A DNA stretch of 64,000 nt from Theionarchaea archaeon (GCA_018992685.1 JACVGT010000001.1:100458-164457), one strand, 5' to 3'; numbered from the stretch's first letter, positions 46,865 through 55,641 are shown. Numbers and translations: made by a program. The notes: generated by a model not told the origin, from the sequence alone.

Positions 46865-46967
46865 CGTGCCCCTCTTTATAAAGGGTGCTCCGACTTTTCG
46901 ATAGGCACGCGGGGATGCAAAAAAGGAGGTACCACAAGGCTTTTAAGGCATGATTGAGTAGATGAGT
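46865..46967 (+). repeat. Orphan copy of the CRISPR leader
   Basis: These 103 bases match 41806-41908 at 100 positions, including the inverted repeat, the CTTTATAAAG palindrome, the AAAAAAGGAGGTACC segment and the TATA box. No CRISPR repeat follows. About 9 nt downstream, CACCTTTGAAAT resembles the reverse complement of a repeat start, but this is weak. Confidence 0.85.
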
Positions 46968-47636
46968 ATCATCTCATCACCTTTGAAATGGAATTCCAGT
47001 TCTTACCTGTAATATCTTGTAGTTAAGTGTTTATAAGGTTTTCGATTTCAGATTTTAAATTGTGGATGGATTGATTGCATGAATTGCCCTCATGTTCCCG
47101 TTAATTATCTAGAGTAGCGACTTCAGCAGGAAAAAGTACTATTTGTTGAGAATGGTGTCTTCTGTAGTATTTTCCTCAATGAGAACACATATTCTTTCAG
47201 TCCGATCTCCATACAAAAGGTGAAACCTGTTAGTGCTCTGGATTTCGAATGCGCAAATTGCTCTCTAATTATAAATTGTATATGAAAAGGTTTAGAACAG
47301 TGCAATTCTTTACTTTGAATAAGAAATCGAAAGAAATGCAGGTAGCAGGTGAGAAGTATGAAGTTGGGACTTCAGAAGTTTTCATATAGATTCGCTGAGC
47401 AGGTACTAAACAGCAGACCACGTTCTTATGTATTTTTCTCAAGGCACCCACGACATGTATAACTTCGCCTGAATGACTCGCTTGATTACTTCTTATGTGG
47501 TTCTTCACCTCGGCATTTCTATCCCCCAGAGTCTGAAAAAGTATGGCTCTCTCTATCAGAATTGATACGCACCATTAATATTGGCAGAAGGGTAGCCATC
47601 ATGGGAGGTTCATACAGATCACTGATTATGCGCTTG
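46968..47636. other. Region without a convincing gene
   Basis: Short open frames here lack ribosome sites and recognisable domains. A TATA-like TTTATAAGG near 47030 is present without a clear downstream gene. The stretch may be remnant sequence. Confidence 0.4.
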
Positions 47637-47870
47637 TCAAATCTCTGGGATGGATGTCATTCTCTTTTCACTTTCTTTTTTCGCTTTGTGGACGATTTCT
47701 TCAAAGGTTTTTCCTTCTAGACATTCGGCAAATTCTTCAGTATCCATGAGTTCACTACAATGTTCTATAGAGCGAAGTCTTATATAATCTGCCCATCTGC
47801 TGTTCTGCCAGCAATTCATCAAACAAGGATTCTGCATAGATAGCTTTTTATGTTTCTTTACACTACGCAT
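47637..47870 (-). CDS. Possible small hypothetical protein
   Basis: The frame gives a charged, helical protein of about 77 residues (ending EEIVHKAKKESEKRMTSIPEI), divergent from the RHH antitoxin. The region after residue 20 has a protein-like composition, but there is no clear ribosome site and no family match. It may be an antisense shadow of the antitoxin promoter region. Confidence 0.25.
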   Translation of the reverse strand: MRSVKKHKKLSMQNPCLMNCWQNSRWADYIRLRSIEHCSELMDTEEFAECLEGKTFEEIVHKAKKESEKRMTSIPEI

Positions 47871-47874
47871 CATC

Positions 47875-48117
47875 ATGGAAACTGTTGAACTCAACTTGAC
47901 AGAAGAAGAGTCTAGGCAAATCGATGCTTATGTTAAGCGAGCTGGTTATTCCTCCCGGTCTGAATTCATGAGGGAATTCCTACTCCATGTAACAGAACCC
48001 GAACTCTCTGAAAAGGTCTTAAAAGAAATTGCCGTTGCCCGGAACCAGAAGCAAAGAGGAGAAGTTTTCTCCCTCGAAAGAAATCAAGAAGCAGTTGGGG
48101 CTTTGAATGAGTTATGA
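47875..48117 (+). CDS. Ribbon-helix-helix antitoxin
   Basis: The 80-aa protein has an N-terminal ribbon-helix-helix DNA-binding domain (METVELNLTEEESRQIDAYVKRAGYSSRSEFMREFL) and a charged C-terminal tail that in such antitoxins wraps the toxin. It would bind its own promoter as a dimer and neutralise the RelE-type toxin encoded 11 nt upstream of its stop. A TATA box (CTTTTTATG, about 47840) precedes it, so the transcript is probably near-leaderless. Confidence 0.8.
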   Translation: METVELNLTEEESRQIDAYVKRAGYSSRSEFMREFLLHVTEPELSEKVLKEIAVARNQKQRGEVFSLERNQEAVGALNEL

Positions 48118-48283
48118 TCTCACTTTTTCAGCATTAGCTTCAAAGAAACTCAGAAAATTGGATAAGAAAAAGGCTTTGCTCATTATCAAAAAACTGGAGG
48201 AAACAGCCAGTTCTCCAGCTCGTTATTTGGAACCGTTGCGTAGAATTGACGCATACAGGGTGAGGGCAGGGGAGCCAGGATAA
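48107..48283 (+). pseudogene. Truncated RelE/ParE-type toxin
   Basis: The frame overlaps the antitoxin by 11 nt, as in intact modules. It encodes the RelE/ParE N-terminal two thirds: YDLTFSALASKKLRKLDKK, then a second helix and LEPLRRIDAYRVRAGE. It then stops at residue 58, whereas complete toxins continue with the D-Y-R-I-x-Y strand and catalytic C-terminus to about 85-90 aa. GAGCCAGGATAATGA at 48272-48286 is repeated at 48291-48305, marking the site of the disruption. The toxin should be inactive. Confidence 0.7.
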
Positions 48284-48348
48284 TGAAGCATGAGCCAGGA
48301 TAATGAGGGGCTCCATCAGATCAAGACGTGATTGGAGAACGTGATACC

Positions 48349-49257
48349 ATGAGAACAAAGAAGACCCTGCTGGTTGTGTGGGTTACCCTCTTTCTATGCG
48401 GATTCGTCTTAATTTCCTATCTGAGACAAGAGCAATTTGAAGAACACCTGGAGAATGAAATAATTGATATACAAGAAGAAATGGAAACTGTCTCATCTGA
48501 GCTTCAGGACGAATGTGAAACTCTTGACAGGAGTAGCCCTGAAGATGTTCTGCTTTATCTTGGACTGACGACTTATCCCTATTCTGGCGATTATTTCCTT
48601 GATTTCAGCGAATATATGAAGAAAAAACCGAGAGGTAATCTCTTCTTGGGCACCTTCCTCACACAGGCAGATGAAGGTGCTTTCCTAGAGGGTTGTTTCA
48701 CACTTCGTGTATCGTATTTTAATGTACGTGACTACTGGTATAGTGAGACTGAACCAGGCAAGATATTTCTGGATTCCTGCCAGCAATATGAGAAAAAGAA
48801 CCAGGGCTTTTCCTGGGAAGAATTCAGGAACTCAGATGATTTTGGACAATTTCTCAATGAACTCTGCAATTTCATAGAAGACAAAGAGGATATCAGCCTC
48901 CAAGAGACATATCAGCAGATTGAGGATTTGGGAAAGATAAAGACGGGAAATATATATCGAAAGGCTTTACTACAGTCTTATATCTACCTGGCAGAGACCA
49001 GCTACAGTAAGTACCAGGAACACAAACAAGACGACTTTATGAAGGCACTCGTTGACGCCGAAGTGGTCTATACGGTCTATGATTTCTCTCAGAACTGGGA
49101 TACTAAGCAAATAGCTTTCACAACTCTAGAACCATTTCAAAGAGACACTTTTTTTATGCATAGTAGTGTTCTCGATATCGGATTTGCCTTTATAGTTTCA
49201 ACTTTGATTGTGATTGCAATCTGGATCGTTTTCAGTGAATTGAAAAAGGGAGAGTGA
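48349..49257 (+). CDS. Membrane-anchored hypothetical protein
   Basis: The 302-aa protein has an N-terminal membrane helix (about residues 7-24), a predicted coiled coil rich in Glu (about 30-60), a large acidic helical extracellular or lumenal domain with scattered cysteines, and a C-terminal membrane helix (about 275-297) before a short KKGE tail. No family is recognised. The open frame starts at 48328; the ATG at 48349 gives the natural signal-anchor and is preferred. Confidence 0.6.
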   Translation: MRTKKTLLVVWVTLFLCGFVLISYLRQEQFEEHLENEIIDIQEEMETVSSELQDECETLDRSSPEDVLLYLGLTTYPYSGDYFLDFSEYMKKKPRGNLFLGTFLTQADEGAFLEGCFTLRVSYFNVRDYWYSETEPGKIFLDSCQQYEKKNQGFSWEEFRNSDDFGQFLNELCNFIEDKEDISLQETYQQIEDLGKIKTGNIYRKALLQSYIYLAETSYSKYQEHKQDDFMKALVDAEVVYTVYDFSQNWDTKQIAFTTLEPFQRDTFFMHSSVLDIGFAFIVSTLIVIAIWIVFSELKKGE

Positions 49258-49318
49258 AGTTCAGAGAATGATCTCTATGGTACTAGTTTCTCTGTACTTG
49301 TTTGACCTCTTTCACTGA

Positions 49319-49610
49319 TCAACCACACTCAGACAGTGTATTATAGACTGTCCACATTAAGAAGCATATAATGTAGAACATGAAAAAATAGTACATAAGT
49401 TTTCTGTACTTTTCTGCGGATCGTCTTTCATATCTGAAGAAGAAATGAGCAAATAGCAACCAAGCGGCATTGAAAATCACGAAAAATAATATTCCCTGGC
49501 AGCTCAGGAAGAAATTATAGAAGAAGATACCGCCCAGAAACGTAGATCGCAGCCAAAAGCAGAACTTTCAGGGTGGATTTCATCATGTTTCTTGCATTTT
49601 CTTGCTTCAC
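49319..49610 (-). pseudogene. Small membrane protein gene with a frameshift
   Basis: On the minus strand GGAGGTGA precedes a GTG at 49610. The frame reads a basic N-terminus and a first hydrophobic segment (MMKSTLKVLLLAAIYV) and then hits a stop. Shifting frame near 49540 opens a second stretch: FLGGIFFYNFFLSCQGILFF, two further hydrophobic helices with FRYERRSAEKYRK between them, then a stop at 49319. The parts fit one membrane protein of about 95 aa broken by a one-base change. A sequencing error is possible. Confidence 0.55.
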
Positions 49611-49649
49611 TTTTTCACCTCCTTTATGTTCTTAGTTCTCGGGACAGGA

Positions 49650-49673
49650 GGTATCATCCCACAGGATGATACC
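49650..49673. terminator. Strong hairpin upstream of the frameshifted gene
   Basis: GGTATCATCC, loop CACA and GGATGATACC form a perfect 10-bp stem. Flanking CTCGG and CCGAG could extend it. It lies between the TolB-like gene (3' end at 49738) and the frameshifted membrane gene, both on the minus strand, so it could end the upstream transcript or act as an operator. Confidence 0.5.
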
Positions 49674-49737
49674 CCGAGCTCTCCCAGTTTCAATCGATCA
49701 GGGGTAGAGGACAGAACTCAAACCGTTCAGTGATAAC

Positions 49738-51297
49738 CTATTCTCCGGGAGTGTTGGCGAACGGAAAGAATGTTGGCAAGATACGGAGGAGAGCGTCTTT
49801 TCCTGCTTTGTCCAGAAAAGACAACTCAATCCGGACTATTCCATCATCTGAGATCTGAAGATCAACTCTTTTCTTCTGTATATTCACACGTGTGTTTTGA
49901 ATGGTATCCCACGGAATCACCCGGGGTTTCTTCAGGATAGTATTAAATAACGTTATGGAATTGCGCGTTATCAGAAAATAAGGTGTTTTGGCGAACCAGA
50001 ACCCTACGAGAAGATTCAAAAAAGGGAAGATGAGATACAAGAACCCAGCTGAATGATTCCTGCCGTATACCTCAAGAAACCCACAAAACATGAAAAGGGC
50101 TCCAGATACAAACCATATGGTGAAAATAGTAGAAGATCTCCTGAATTCGTGTATTTCCAGACCTTTATCTGCCGTATTCTCTATGTACCTTTGCAGGGGA
50201 TGGATTCCTGTTAGGAAAAATGCTCCCAGCACAGATAGCACAGCTAGTATCCCATAGTAGTATTCAAGTGGAGGGCGGGGGGAAAGTGTCCGAAAAGGGA
50301 TCCCCTCAAGGCTACAGCAAAATATGTCGCAATTGCCGTTTCTACAGCACTGCCACACCACTGTATCACCATAAACTGCAGGGTGCAATATGGTCTCCCT
50401 GCTTGAAGAAATGTAGAGCAGTCTGTTTGTGGCAAGATCATACCCAAAGAGGTCGCTCCTAGGGCGAGAGTCCGAATCAAAATCCGTTTCAGCCCATACG
50501 ATAGTATTCCCTTCAAAATCTATTTCCATACACTTATACACAATCTCAATCTCAATCTCACTACCCGTGGAGACAGTGTATACACCCACAAGCCTATCAC
50601 CGTGAGCTCGTCCCAGAAAGACAACCCTATCACCACTGGGCACGATTTGGTCGAAACGTGGGTCTTCACAGACACGAAACTCCCGGTTGTCGGAAAGATC
50701 ACATCCATAGCCAACATCCTTGCCATTTCTTTCGTCTATCCATACCACAACGTCCCCGGAAACTCGAGGCCACCTTTGATTATATTTGTTCTTGGTTATA
50801 CGAATCTCCTCATTACGAGAAAGATCATATCCATAGATTTCCCAGTTTGTATAGTGCCGGTCGTCCTGCCAGACCACCAAGGTTCCCGAAATATCGGGAT
50901 GGTTCTGATTTGATGAGTCCCAGGTGATACGGAATTCTTCCCCAGTTTCAAGGTTGAACCCATAAATATCATCATTGCCATTCCTGGTGTCTACCCAGAC
51001 GACGTACGACCCAGAGATTTCAGGGTTAGTCTGATCATTCGGATCATCTGTAATCTGAACCTCCTCTCCAGTCTCAAGGTTGAACCCATAGATGTCCCTG
51101 TTGCCATTTCTGGTGTCTACCCAGACGACGTATGACCCAAAAATTCGAGGAGCGTATTGATCATTCTCATCGTGGGTAATCTGAACCTCAGAAGAGCTCT
51201 CCAGAAAGCCACACATGACAGAATTCAAGAGCAGAAGGACCACAACGGAGACGAGCCCAACCCGTATGATTTTGACAGCCGTGCTTGCCTCACTCAT
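49738..51297 (-). CDS. TolB-like beta-propeller membrane protein
   Basis: The 519-aa product has a signal-anchor helix (about residues 8-27). It continues with six or more TolB-type repeats, many reading VVWVDTRNGNxDIYGFNLETGEE followed by ITDDPNDQ; the first two are almost identical. After these come about four membrane helices (around 330-435) and a C-terminal PH-like domain (ITRNSITLFNTILKKPRVIPWDTI). The propeller is probably outside the cell and binds protein or polymer. A start 14 codons upstream is open but overlaps the truncated PHP gene. Confidence 0.75.
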   Translation of the reverse strand: MSEASTAVKIIRVGLVSVVVLLLLNSVMCGFLESSSEVQITHDENDQYAPRIFGSYVVWVDTRNGNRDIYGFNLETGEEVQITDDPNDQTNPEISGSYVVWVDTRNGNDDIYGFNLETGEEFRITWDSSNQNHPDISGTLVVWQDDRHYTNWEIYGYDLSRNEEIRITKNKYNQRWPRVSGDVVVWIDERNGKDVGYGCDLSDNREFRVCEDPRFDQIVPSGDRVVFLGRAHGDRLVGVYTVSTGSEIEIEIVYKCMEIDFEGNTIVWAETDFDSDSRPRSDLFGYDLATNRLLYISSSRETILHPAVYGDTVVWQCCRNGNCDIFCCSLEGIPFRTLSPRPPLEYYYGILAVLSVLGAFFLTGIHPLQRYIENTADKGLEIHEFRRSSTIFTIWFVSGALFMFCGFLEVYGRNHSAGFLYLIFPFLNLLVGFWFAKTPYFLITRNSITLFNTILKKPRVIPWDTIQNTRVNIQKKRVDLQISDDGIVRIELSFLDKAGKDALLRILPTFFPFANTPGE

Positions 51298-51335
51298 ATT
51301 CAAGAAAAAGAACCATACGTATTTAAAGATACCTA

Positions 51336-52244
51336 TCAAAGATGGAAAGCAGGGCCTCCACTACCAGAAAATAGTTTAGAAAGTACGATAGCTGGCGTGA
51401 CAGATTTCTGCAGAGAAGGAAAGCATTCATTCGTTGACAGATCGATGCAGTAACTGTGATCAGTTATAGTCATCCAGTCTCTTCCATATGACCATGCGTT
51501 GTCTCGAAACTGTGCTATGGTGTACCCACTGGGATTTTCGGCTTCACTTGTACAATTATCACATTGGTATGGGACTTCAGAAATGCCATCATAACCTGCC
51601 CGACTGCTGTAGCCTGTATGCACATGCAGGTCTCCAAAATGCCAGTATGAGTCGATGAATGGAGGGTATTCAGGATTAGGTATGGTAGGATAGGGTTGGA
51701 GAACTTGAATGGAGTGCACTTTTTCCACAGTGTGGGTTTCACCCTGGTACTCATACTCTAGGAGGATGTACATCGTTTCTGCGGTACCCACCATCGGACT
51801 ATCTCCAAATAGCTGACTGGAATCAATGGTGACTGTTTGAATATCCGTTCCTTGTAGAATTATCCCCATTAGGCTCACTAATCTTTCATGCGTTAGATAG
51901 ATATCTTCTTTTTCTCCTCTTGAACTCAAGAGAGTCTCGTATTCATCCAACGTCTTTTGGTACTCCTCCCATTCGTTTCCTACTCCTACCAGTTTTCTGG
52001 AAATACCCTTCTCGTGTAAAACTGCATTTTGGCAAGAGATCTTGAGTGAAGTGAGAATAAGCTCTTCACTGGAATCACCTTTAAAAGTGAATTGCACTTT
52101 CCCATGGAAAACTCCCTGTCGAATGAGGTATCCCGGCATTTCTATTCCGACCTCGACGAGCTGATCCTGACTAAGAAGTACTTCTGCTTGTAAGAACATG
52201 ATGAGAGCTGATGCCAGCGCAAGTTCAATGTGGACTGCTTTCAT
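51336..52244 (-). pseudogene. Truncated PHP-domain secreted protein (module copy A)
   Basis: The 302-aa frame has a signal peptide, a beta-rich N-terminal domain of about 180 residues and then the beginning of a PHP phosphoesterase domain: GDLHVHTGYSSRAGYDG near residue 203 and DWMTITDHSYC near 260. A PHP domain needs further His/Asp metal ligands over about 150 more residues, but the frame ends soon after and runs into the promoter region of the next gene. The enzyme is therefore incomplete. Its start overlaps the upstream membrane gene by 20 nt. Confidence 0.65.
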
Positions 52245-52644
52245 GCTCTCCCTCTTTTTTCTCTCGTTTCCACAAGCGCAAAGTTACTGCTATTGTGGAC
52301 AGTAGTAGGACAGGGTATTCTATCCAGATAATTGGATCAGTGTGTTCAAATTCTCCAAGGACCATGGCAGAATAATATCCAAAAGGTAGTAGCCAGATAA
52401 TCGTGCCTATTCTACCCAGGTAAAGGAAAAACCTATGGCGGAAGAGCCAGACACCAATGATAATCAGAATCAATGGAACGTCAACAATAAGACTTGTTAC
52501 AATGGTTTGTTTCGATGGAGTAAAACCACTGAGAACATACCCAACAAACCCACCCCCCAATTCCCAGTACACTATAGTTGCAATCAAAGGAATGGTAGCT
52601 ACTCTCGCTGCAACGGTAATCCCCACTTTATTGCCAGTTTTCAA
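52225..52644 (-). CDS. Four-helix membrane protein (module copy A)
   Basis: The 139-aa membrane protein has about four hydrophobic helices and a conserved FFLYLGRIGTIIWLLPFGYYSAMVLGE segment. A TTG start at 52644, 8 nt after GGAGGTAA, is chosen because the paralog at 53304-53723 has TTG at the same place and the same length, 139 aa. The frame is open further upstream. It overlaps the upstream small gene and the downstream truncated PHP gene, so the three form one coupled unit. The function is unknown. Confidence 0.6.
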   Translation of the reverse strand: MKTGNKVGITVAARVATIPLIATIVYWELGGGFVGYVLSGFTPSKQTIVTSLIVDVPLILIIIGVWLFRHRFFLYLGRIGTIIWLLPFGYYSAMVLGEFEHTDPIIWIEYPVLLLSTIAVTLRLWKREKKEGEHESSPH

Positions 52645-52807
52645 TTGAGTTACCTCCCAGTCTATCTCTTGTTGGAAATTCCAGACCAATTATCCTTGAG
52701 AATCTGATCTTAAATCGCTTCCTAAGAAGAGACATTTTAAGATCATTAGAAAAGAATGTGCCATAACTCAATTTTCTGACTTTTCCGTACTCAAGTCTGA
52801 ACTTCAT
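52628..52807 (-). CDS. Small basic protein (module copy A)
   Basis: The frame encodes about 59 residues opening MKFRLEYGKVRKLSYGTFFS. An ATATATA promoter element (52846-52855, minus strand) and AGGAGG, about 10 nt before this ATG, support expression. A paralog with the same opening (MKSRLEYGKAGKLSDGTFFS) lies at 53713-53886. The leader could also be read as CMKSTGGCGSM in frame, but the ribosome site favours the start given. No family is recognised. Confidence 0.5.
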   Translation of the reverse strand: MKFRLEYGKVRKLSYGTFFSNDLKMSLLRKRFKIRFSRIIGLEFPTRDRLGGNSIENWQ

Positions 52808-52906
52808 CGAGCCACAACCTCCTGTACTTTTCATACAAGAGCACTGGTATATATAGCTTTGCACGAGTGGCATGAGTGATTTGGCAATTAGTACACTGAA
52901 GTATAT

Positions 52907-53320
52907 TCATATATCAACAAGACTCTTAGTCTCTCTAGGCTGATTGAAACAGGACATATCTAGAGGAAATCTTCCTGGCATCTGAACTACGGAGAATCCT
53001 TGTAGGACCTTTTCTACTGAAATCGCCAATTTTGCCTCGGCACCGTGGATGTTTTCCTCTCCAGCTTGTGAATTCAGAAGAGTGTTGTATTTGCTCAGTG
53101 GATTTTGGCATTCTTCCGCCTCCTTTCCTATTCTTCCGAGTTTTCTGAAAATGTCATTCTCAAATGGCATTCCATTCTGCCCATGGATTCTAAGTGAAAT
53201 GAGGCCGAGTTCTTCATTGGGATTCCTTTTGAAGACGAGTTGATCTCGACCAAGAAATACTTCTACTTGCAACAAGATGAGTAGTAATGTCTGCGCTAAC
53301 TGATTATAGGTTGTTTTCAT
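52907..53320 (-). pseudogene. N-terminal-only paralog of the PHP protein (module copy B)
   Basis: The 137-aa frame is related to the first 150 residues of the protein at 51336-52244 (shared LLQVEVFLGRDQLV and EEL-L-SLRI-QN-, EE-Q--L--Y-TLL-S). It has no PHP domain at all and ends with an unrelated tail (VEKVLQGFSVVQM). It occupies the same place in the duplicated unit as copy A, overlapping the membrane gene by 17 nt. It is most likely a decaying copy. Confidence 0.55.
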
Positions 53321-53723
53321 GTTCCTTCTCCTTCTTACTCAGATTCCACAAGAACCAGATTACTGATACAGTCGATAAGAATAGTACCAAAAAGATAATG
53401 AAGACTATTGGCTCAGCATGTTCAGGTTCTCCCAGAACCATGAAAGAGAAAAATCCAAAAGGGAATAGCCAGACAGCGGTACCTATCCTCCCCAGGTAGA
53501 GGAATAATTTACGATGAGGAAGCCAGACTCCAATTGCAATTGCAATTATTGGAACGCCGACAATGAGATTCGATCCAAGGGTTTCTTTTGAAAGGGCAAA
53601 ATCCCTGTACACAATGTCTCCGATGAATCCAGTTGCCGATGCCCAAAGCAGTGGAACTATAATCAGAGGAACGGTAGCTACTCTCGCAAGGTTAGCAGCG
53701 TTTACTATACTGTCAGTTTTCAA
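53304..53723 (-). CDS. Four-helix membrane protein (module copy B)
   Basis: This is the paralog of 52225-52644: 139 aa, the same TTG start behind GGAGGT, and the conserved segment FLYLGRIGTAVWLFPFGFFSFMVLGE. Helices are at about residues 12-32, 45-63, 75-95 and 108-130. The frame is intact, so this copy may still be functional. Confidence 0.6.
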   Translation of the reverse strand: MKTDSIVNAANLARVATVPLIIVPLLWASATGFIGDIVYRDFALSKETLGSNLIVGVPIIAIAIGVWLPHRKLFLYLGRIGTAVWLFPFGFFSFMVLGEPEHAEPIVFIIFLVLFLSTVSVIWFLWNLSKKEKEHENNL

Positions 53724-53886
53724 TGGAACTACCTCCGAATTTGCTTCTTGTCAGAAATTCCAAACCACCTATCATGAGAAGTGCTACTTCAAATTCCTTC
53801 CCAAAAAGTAACATTTTAAGATCATTAGAAAAGAATGTACCATCACTCAATTTTCCGGCTTTTCCGTACTCAAGTCTGGACTTCAT
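53713..53886 (-). CDS. Small protein (module copy B)
   Basis: A paralog of 52628-52807, 57 residues, with the same opening, promoter and AGGAGG ribosome site. It overlaps the start of the copy B membrane gene by 11 nt. The C-terminal half is more hydrophobic (VALLMIGGLEFL) than in copy A. Confidence 0.5.
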   Translation of the reverse strand: MKSRLEYGKAGKLSDGTFFSNDLKMLLFGKEFEVALLMIGGLEFLTRSKFGGSSIEN

Positions 53887-53984
53887 CGAGCCACAACCTC
53901 CTGTACTTTTCATACAAGAGCACTGGTATATATAGCTCTGCACGAGTGGCATGAGTGATTTAGCAATTAGTACCTGAGGTGTAT

Positions 53985-54101
53985 TCATAGATCAACAAAA
54001 CTCCTAGTCTCTGCAAGCTGATTGAAACAGGATATATCTAAAGGAGACCCTCCTGACATCTGAACTACGGAGAATCCTTGTAGGACCTTTTCTACTCCAA
54101 T
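53985..54101 (-). pseudogene. Third, residual copy of the module tail
   Basis: The translation (VEKVLQGFSVVQMSGG, then DISCFNQLAETRSFVDL) closely matches the tail of copy B at 52907-53010. DNA identity continues across the promoter region of copy B. Everything upstream of 54101 is unrelated, so this is the surviving edge of a third unit. Confidence 0.6.
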
Positions 54102-54284
54102 GAAGGAGTTTCTGAGATTCAGCTGTCTGTGCTGGCTCGATAGAAATAGAGAAGTATTAATATTTATAGACACTCCACCTGTGAGAAGATTCATTTCTGC
54201 AGGGAGACTCTTTTTCACAGGAAGGCTTTTTAAAGTCCGTGTCATAAGATTTCTAAAGATTTCTCAGCAGAAAAAGGTGATAAA

Positions 54285-55268
54285 ATGAAATACAGGAATC
54301 TAGGCCGTCACGGATTGAAAATCTCAGAAATCTCCGTTGGAACTATGTTCCATGGTTCCTATATTCCCCGAGAGGACTCAACAAAAGTGCTGGCAGAAGC
54401 ACTCAACCAGGGTATCAATTTCATAGATTGTGCAGATCGGTACGGGATTTTTGACTCAGAATTAGACTCTGACAAACGCCTGCGAGCAGAAATTATACTA
54501 GGAGAATTCTTGAAGGATTATGACAGAGAAGATTTAGTTATCAGCAGCAAAGTCTTTTACAAGATGCGCGAATCCCCGAATTCTGGCGGGCTGAGCCGTA
54601 AACACATCCGAGAAGAGATCAATCATTCCCTGGAGTATTTGCAGACCGACTACCTGGACATGTATTTCTGCCACAGACCTGACAGAGATACGCCGCTAGA
54701 AGAAACCATTGCTGTCATGAGCAGACTGGTGGATGAAGGGCTAATCCACTACTGGGGCACAAGCTGGTGGCCTCCTGTCATGGTAGAAAGAACGATTGCT
54801 CTGGCAAAAGAAATGGGACACCATCCTCCAGCAGTTGAACAGCCGCCCTACCACTTTAATGCCCGCTTCATTGAGACCGATCTCTTTGATGTCGCGAACT
54901 ATCATGGGTTGGGTATCACCGCTTTTGAGGCACTATCTGGCGGCTTTTACACAGGAAAGTACATCAATGGAGTCCCTGAGGGAAGTAGAGGATCGAAGAC
55001 CCATTTTGTAACACAGGAAAGACTTGAGGCCAGGAGAGAGCAATTACAGAAGTTGATTGAGATTGCCAGCTCTCTGGACATACCCTTGTGTCAGCTGGCA
55101 CTAGCATGGGTACTGAGGAGGCCGGAAATCTCTTCCACCATCATGGGTGCCTCACGGCCTGAGCAGGTTGTGGTCAATGCAGGAGCATCTGATGTGATGC
55201 TGGATCACGACATTCTTGACCAGATCGAGGAAGTCCTGGGAAACAAGCCTGTGTCACAATTCAGGTAG
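54285..55268 (+). CDS. Aldo/keto reductase
   Basis: The 327-aa protein is an NADP(H)-dependent aldo/keto reductase. The catalytic tetrad is visible as Asp and Tyr in FIDCADRYG (about residues 47-55), Lys in VISSKVF (about 87) and His in MYFCHRPD (about 127). The C-terminal part has the nicotinamide-binding TIGASRPEQ-like segment (IMGASRPEQV). It resembles the Kv-beta/YghZ subgroup. AAGGTGATAAA precedes the ATG, and a CTTTTTAAAG TATA box lies near 54225. The substrate is unknown. Confidence 0.85.
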   Translation: MKYRNLGRHGLKISEISVGTMFHGSYIPREDSTKVLAEALNQGINFIDCADRYGIFDSELDSDKRLRAEIILGEFLKDYDREDLVISSKVFYKMRESPNSGGLSRKHIREEINHSLEYLQTDYLDMYFCHRPDRDTPLEETIAVMSRLVDEGLIHYWGTSWWPPVMVERTIALAKEMGHHPPAVEQPPYHFNARFIETDLFDVANYHGLGITAFEALSGGFYTGKYINGVPEGSRGSKTHFVTQERLEARREQLQKLIEIASSLDIPLCQLALAWVLRRPEISSTIMGASRPEQVVVNAGASDVMLDHDILDQIEEVLGNKPVSQFR

Positions 55269-55641
55269 GATAATCAACTCTCGGGATTCCACGCCGGAGA
55301 GAAAATGCCTTCCCTGGCCGGTGATATACAAGGTGAGCAATCACGGTTTCAGGAGACTGCTCGTTCTCTCTGGTACAGGGGAGGCACGAACACTCCCCTG
55401 AAGCATGTTGTATCCACCTTCTGTGGGGTAACAGACGCTCCCATAACAGCGAAAGATAGGGTTTCCCGGGAAATTCAGATAATCCACATTATCCGAAGTG
55501 ATTGGGGGCTCAGAGGCTCCCTTTTTGACTGAATCTGACCTTAGATTACCGCAGGAGATGTCATCTTTAGAGAATCAGGACAATGGACAAGCAAAAAGCA
55601 TTATTTTACCAGGTTACTGGCCTAGCGTTACGTTTGAGATC
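55269..55641. other. Intergenic region with palindrome
   Basis: No gene is convincing between the reductase and the convergent DUF2779 gene. The region contains the second copy of the 24-bp palindrome (55474-55497). Confidence 0.45.
55474..55497. repeat. 24-bp palindrome, copy 2 of 3
   Basis: TTCAGATAAT, spacer CCAC, ATTATCCGAA: nine of ten arm positions pair. The geometry and core match the copies at 340-363 and 62877-62900. Confidence 0.65.

Larger units (their letters stand above)
52640..54101. repeat. Tandem duplication with 1079-bp period
   Basis: Equivalent start codons lie exactly 1079 bp apart (52644/53723 and 52807/53886), and the promoter regions near 52830-52900 and 53910-53980 are nearly identical. 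Each unit carries small gene, membrane gene and PHP-type gene in overlapping order; the third unit is only a remnant. Confidence 0.75.

Noticed and set aside
46969-46990. Possible inverted CRISPR repeat remnant after the orphan leader
   Set aside because: Only about 11 of 14 bases match the reverse complement of the repeat start, which is too short to call.
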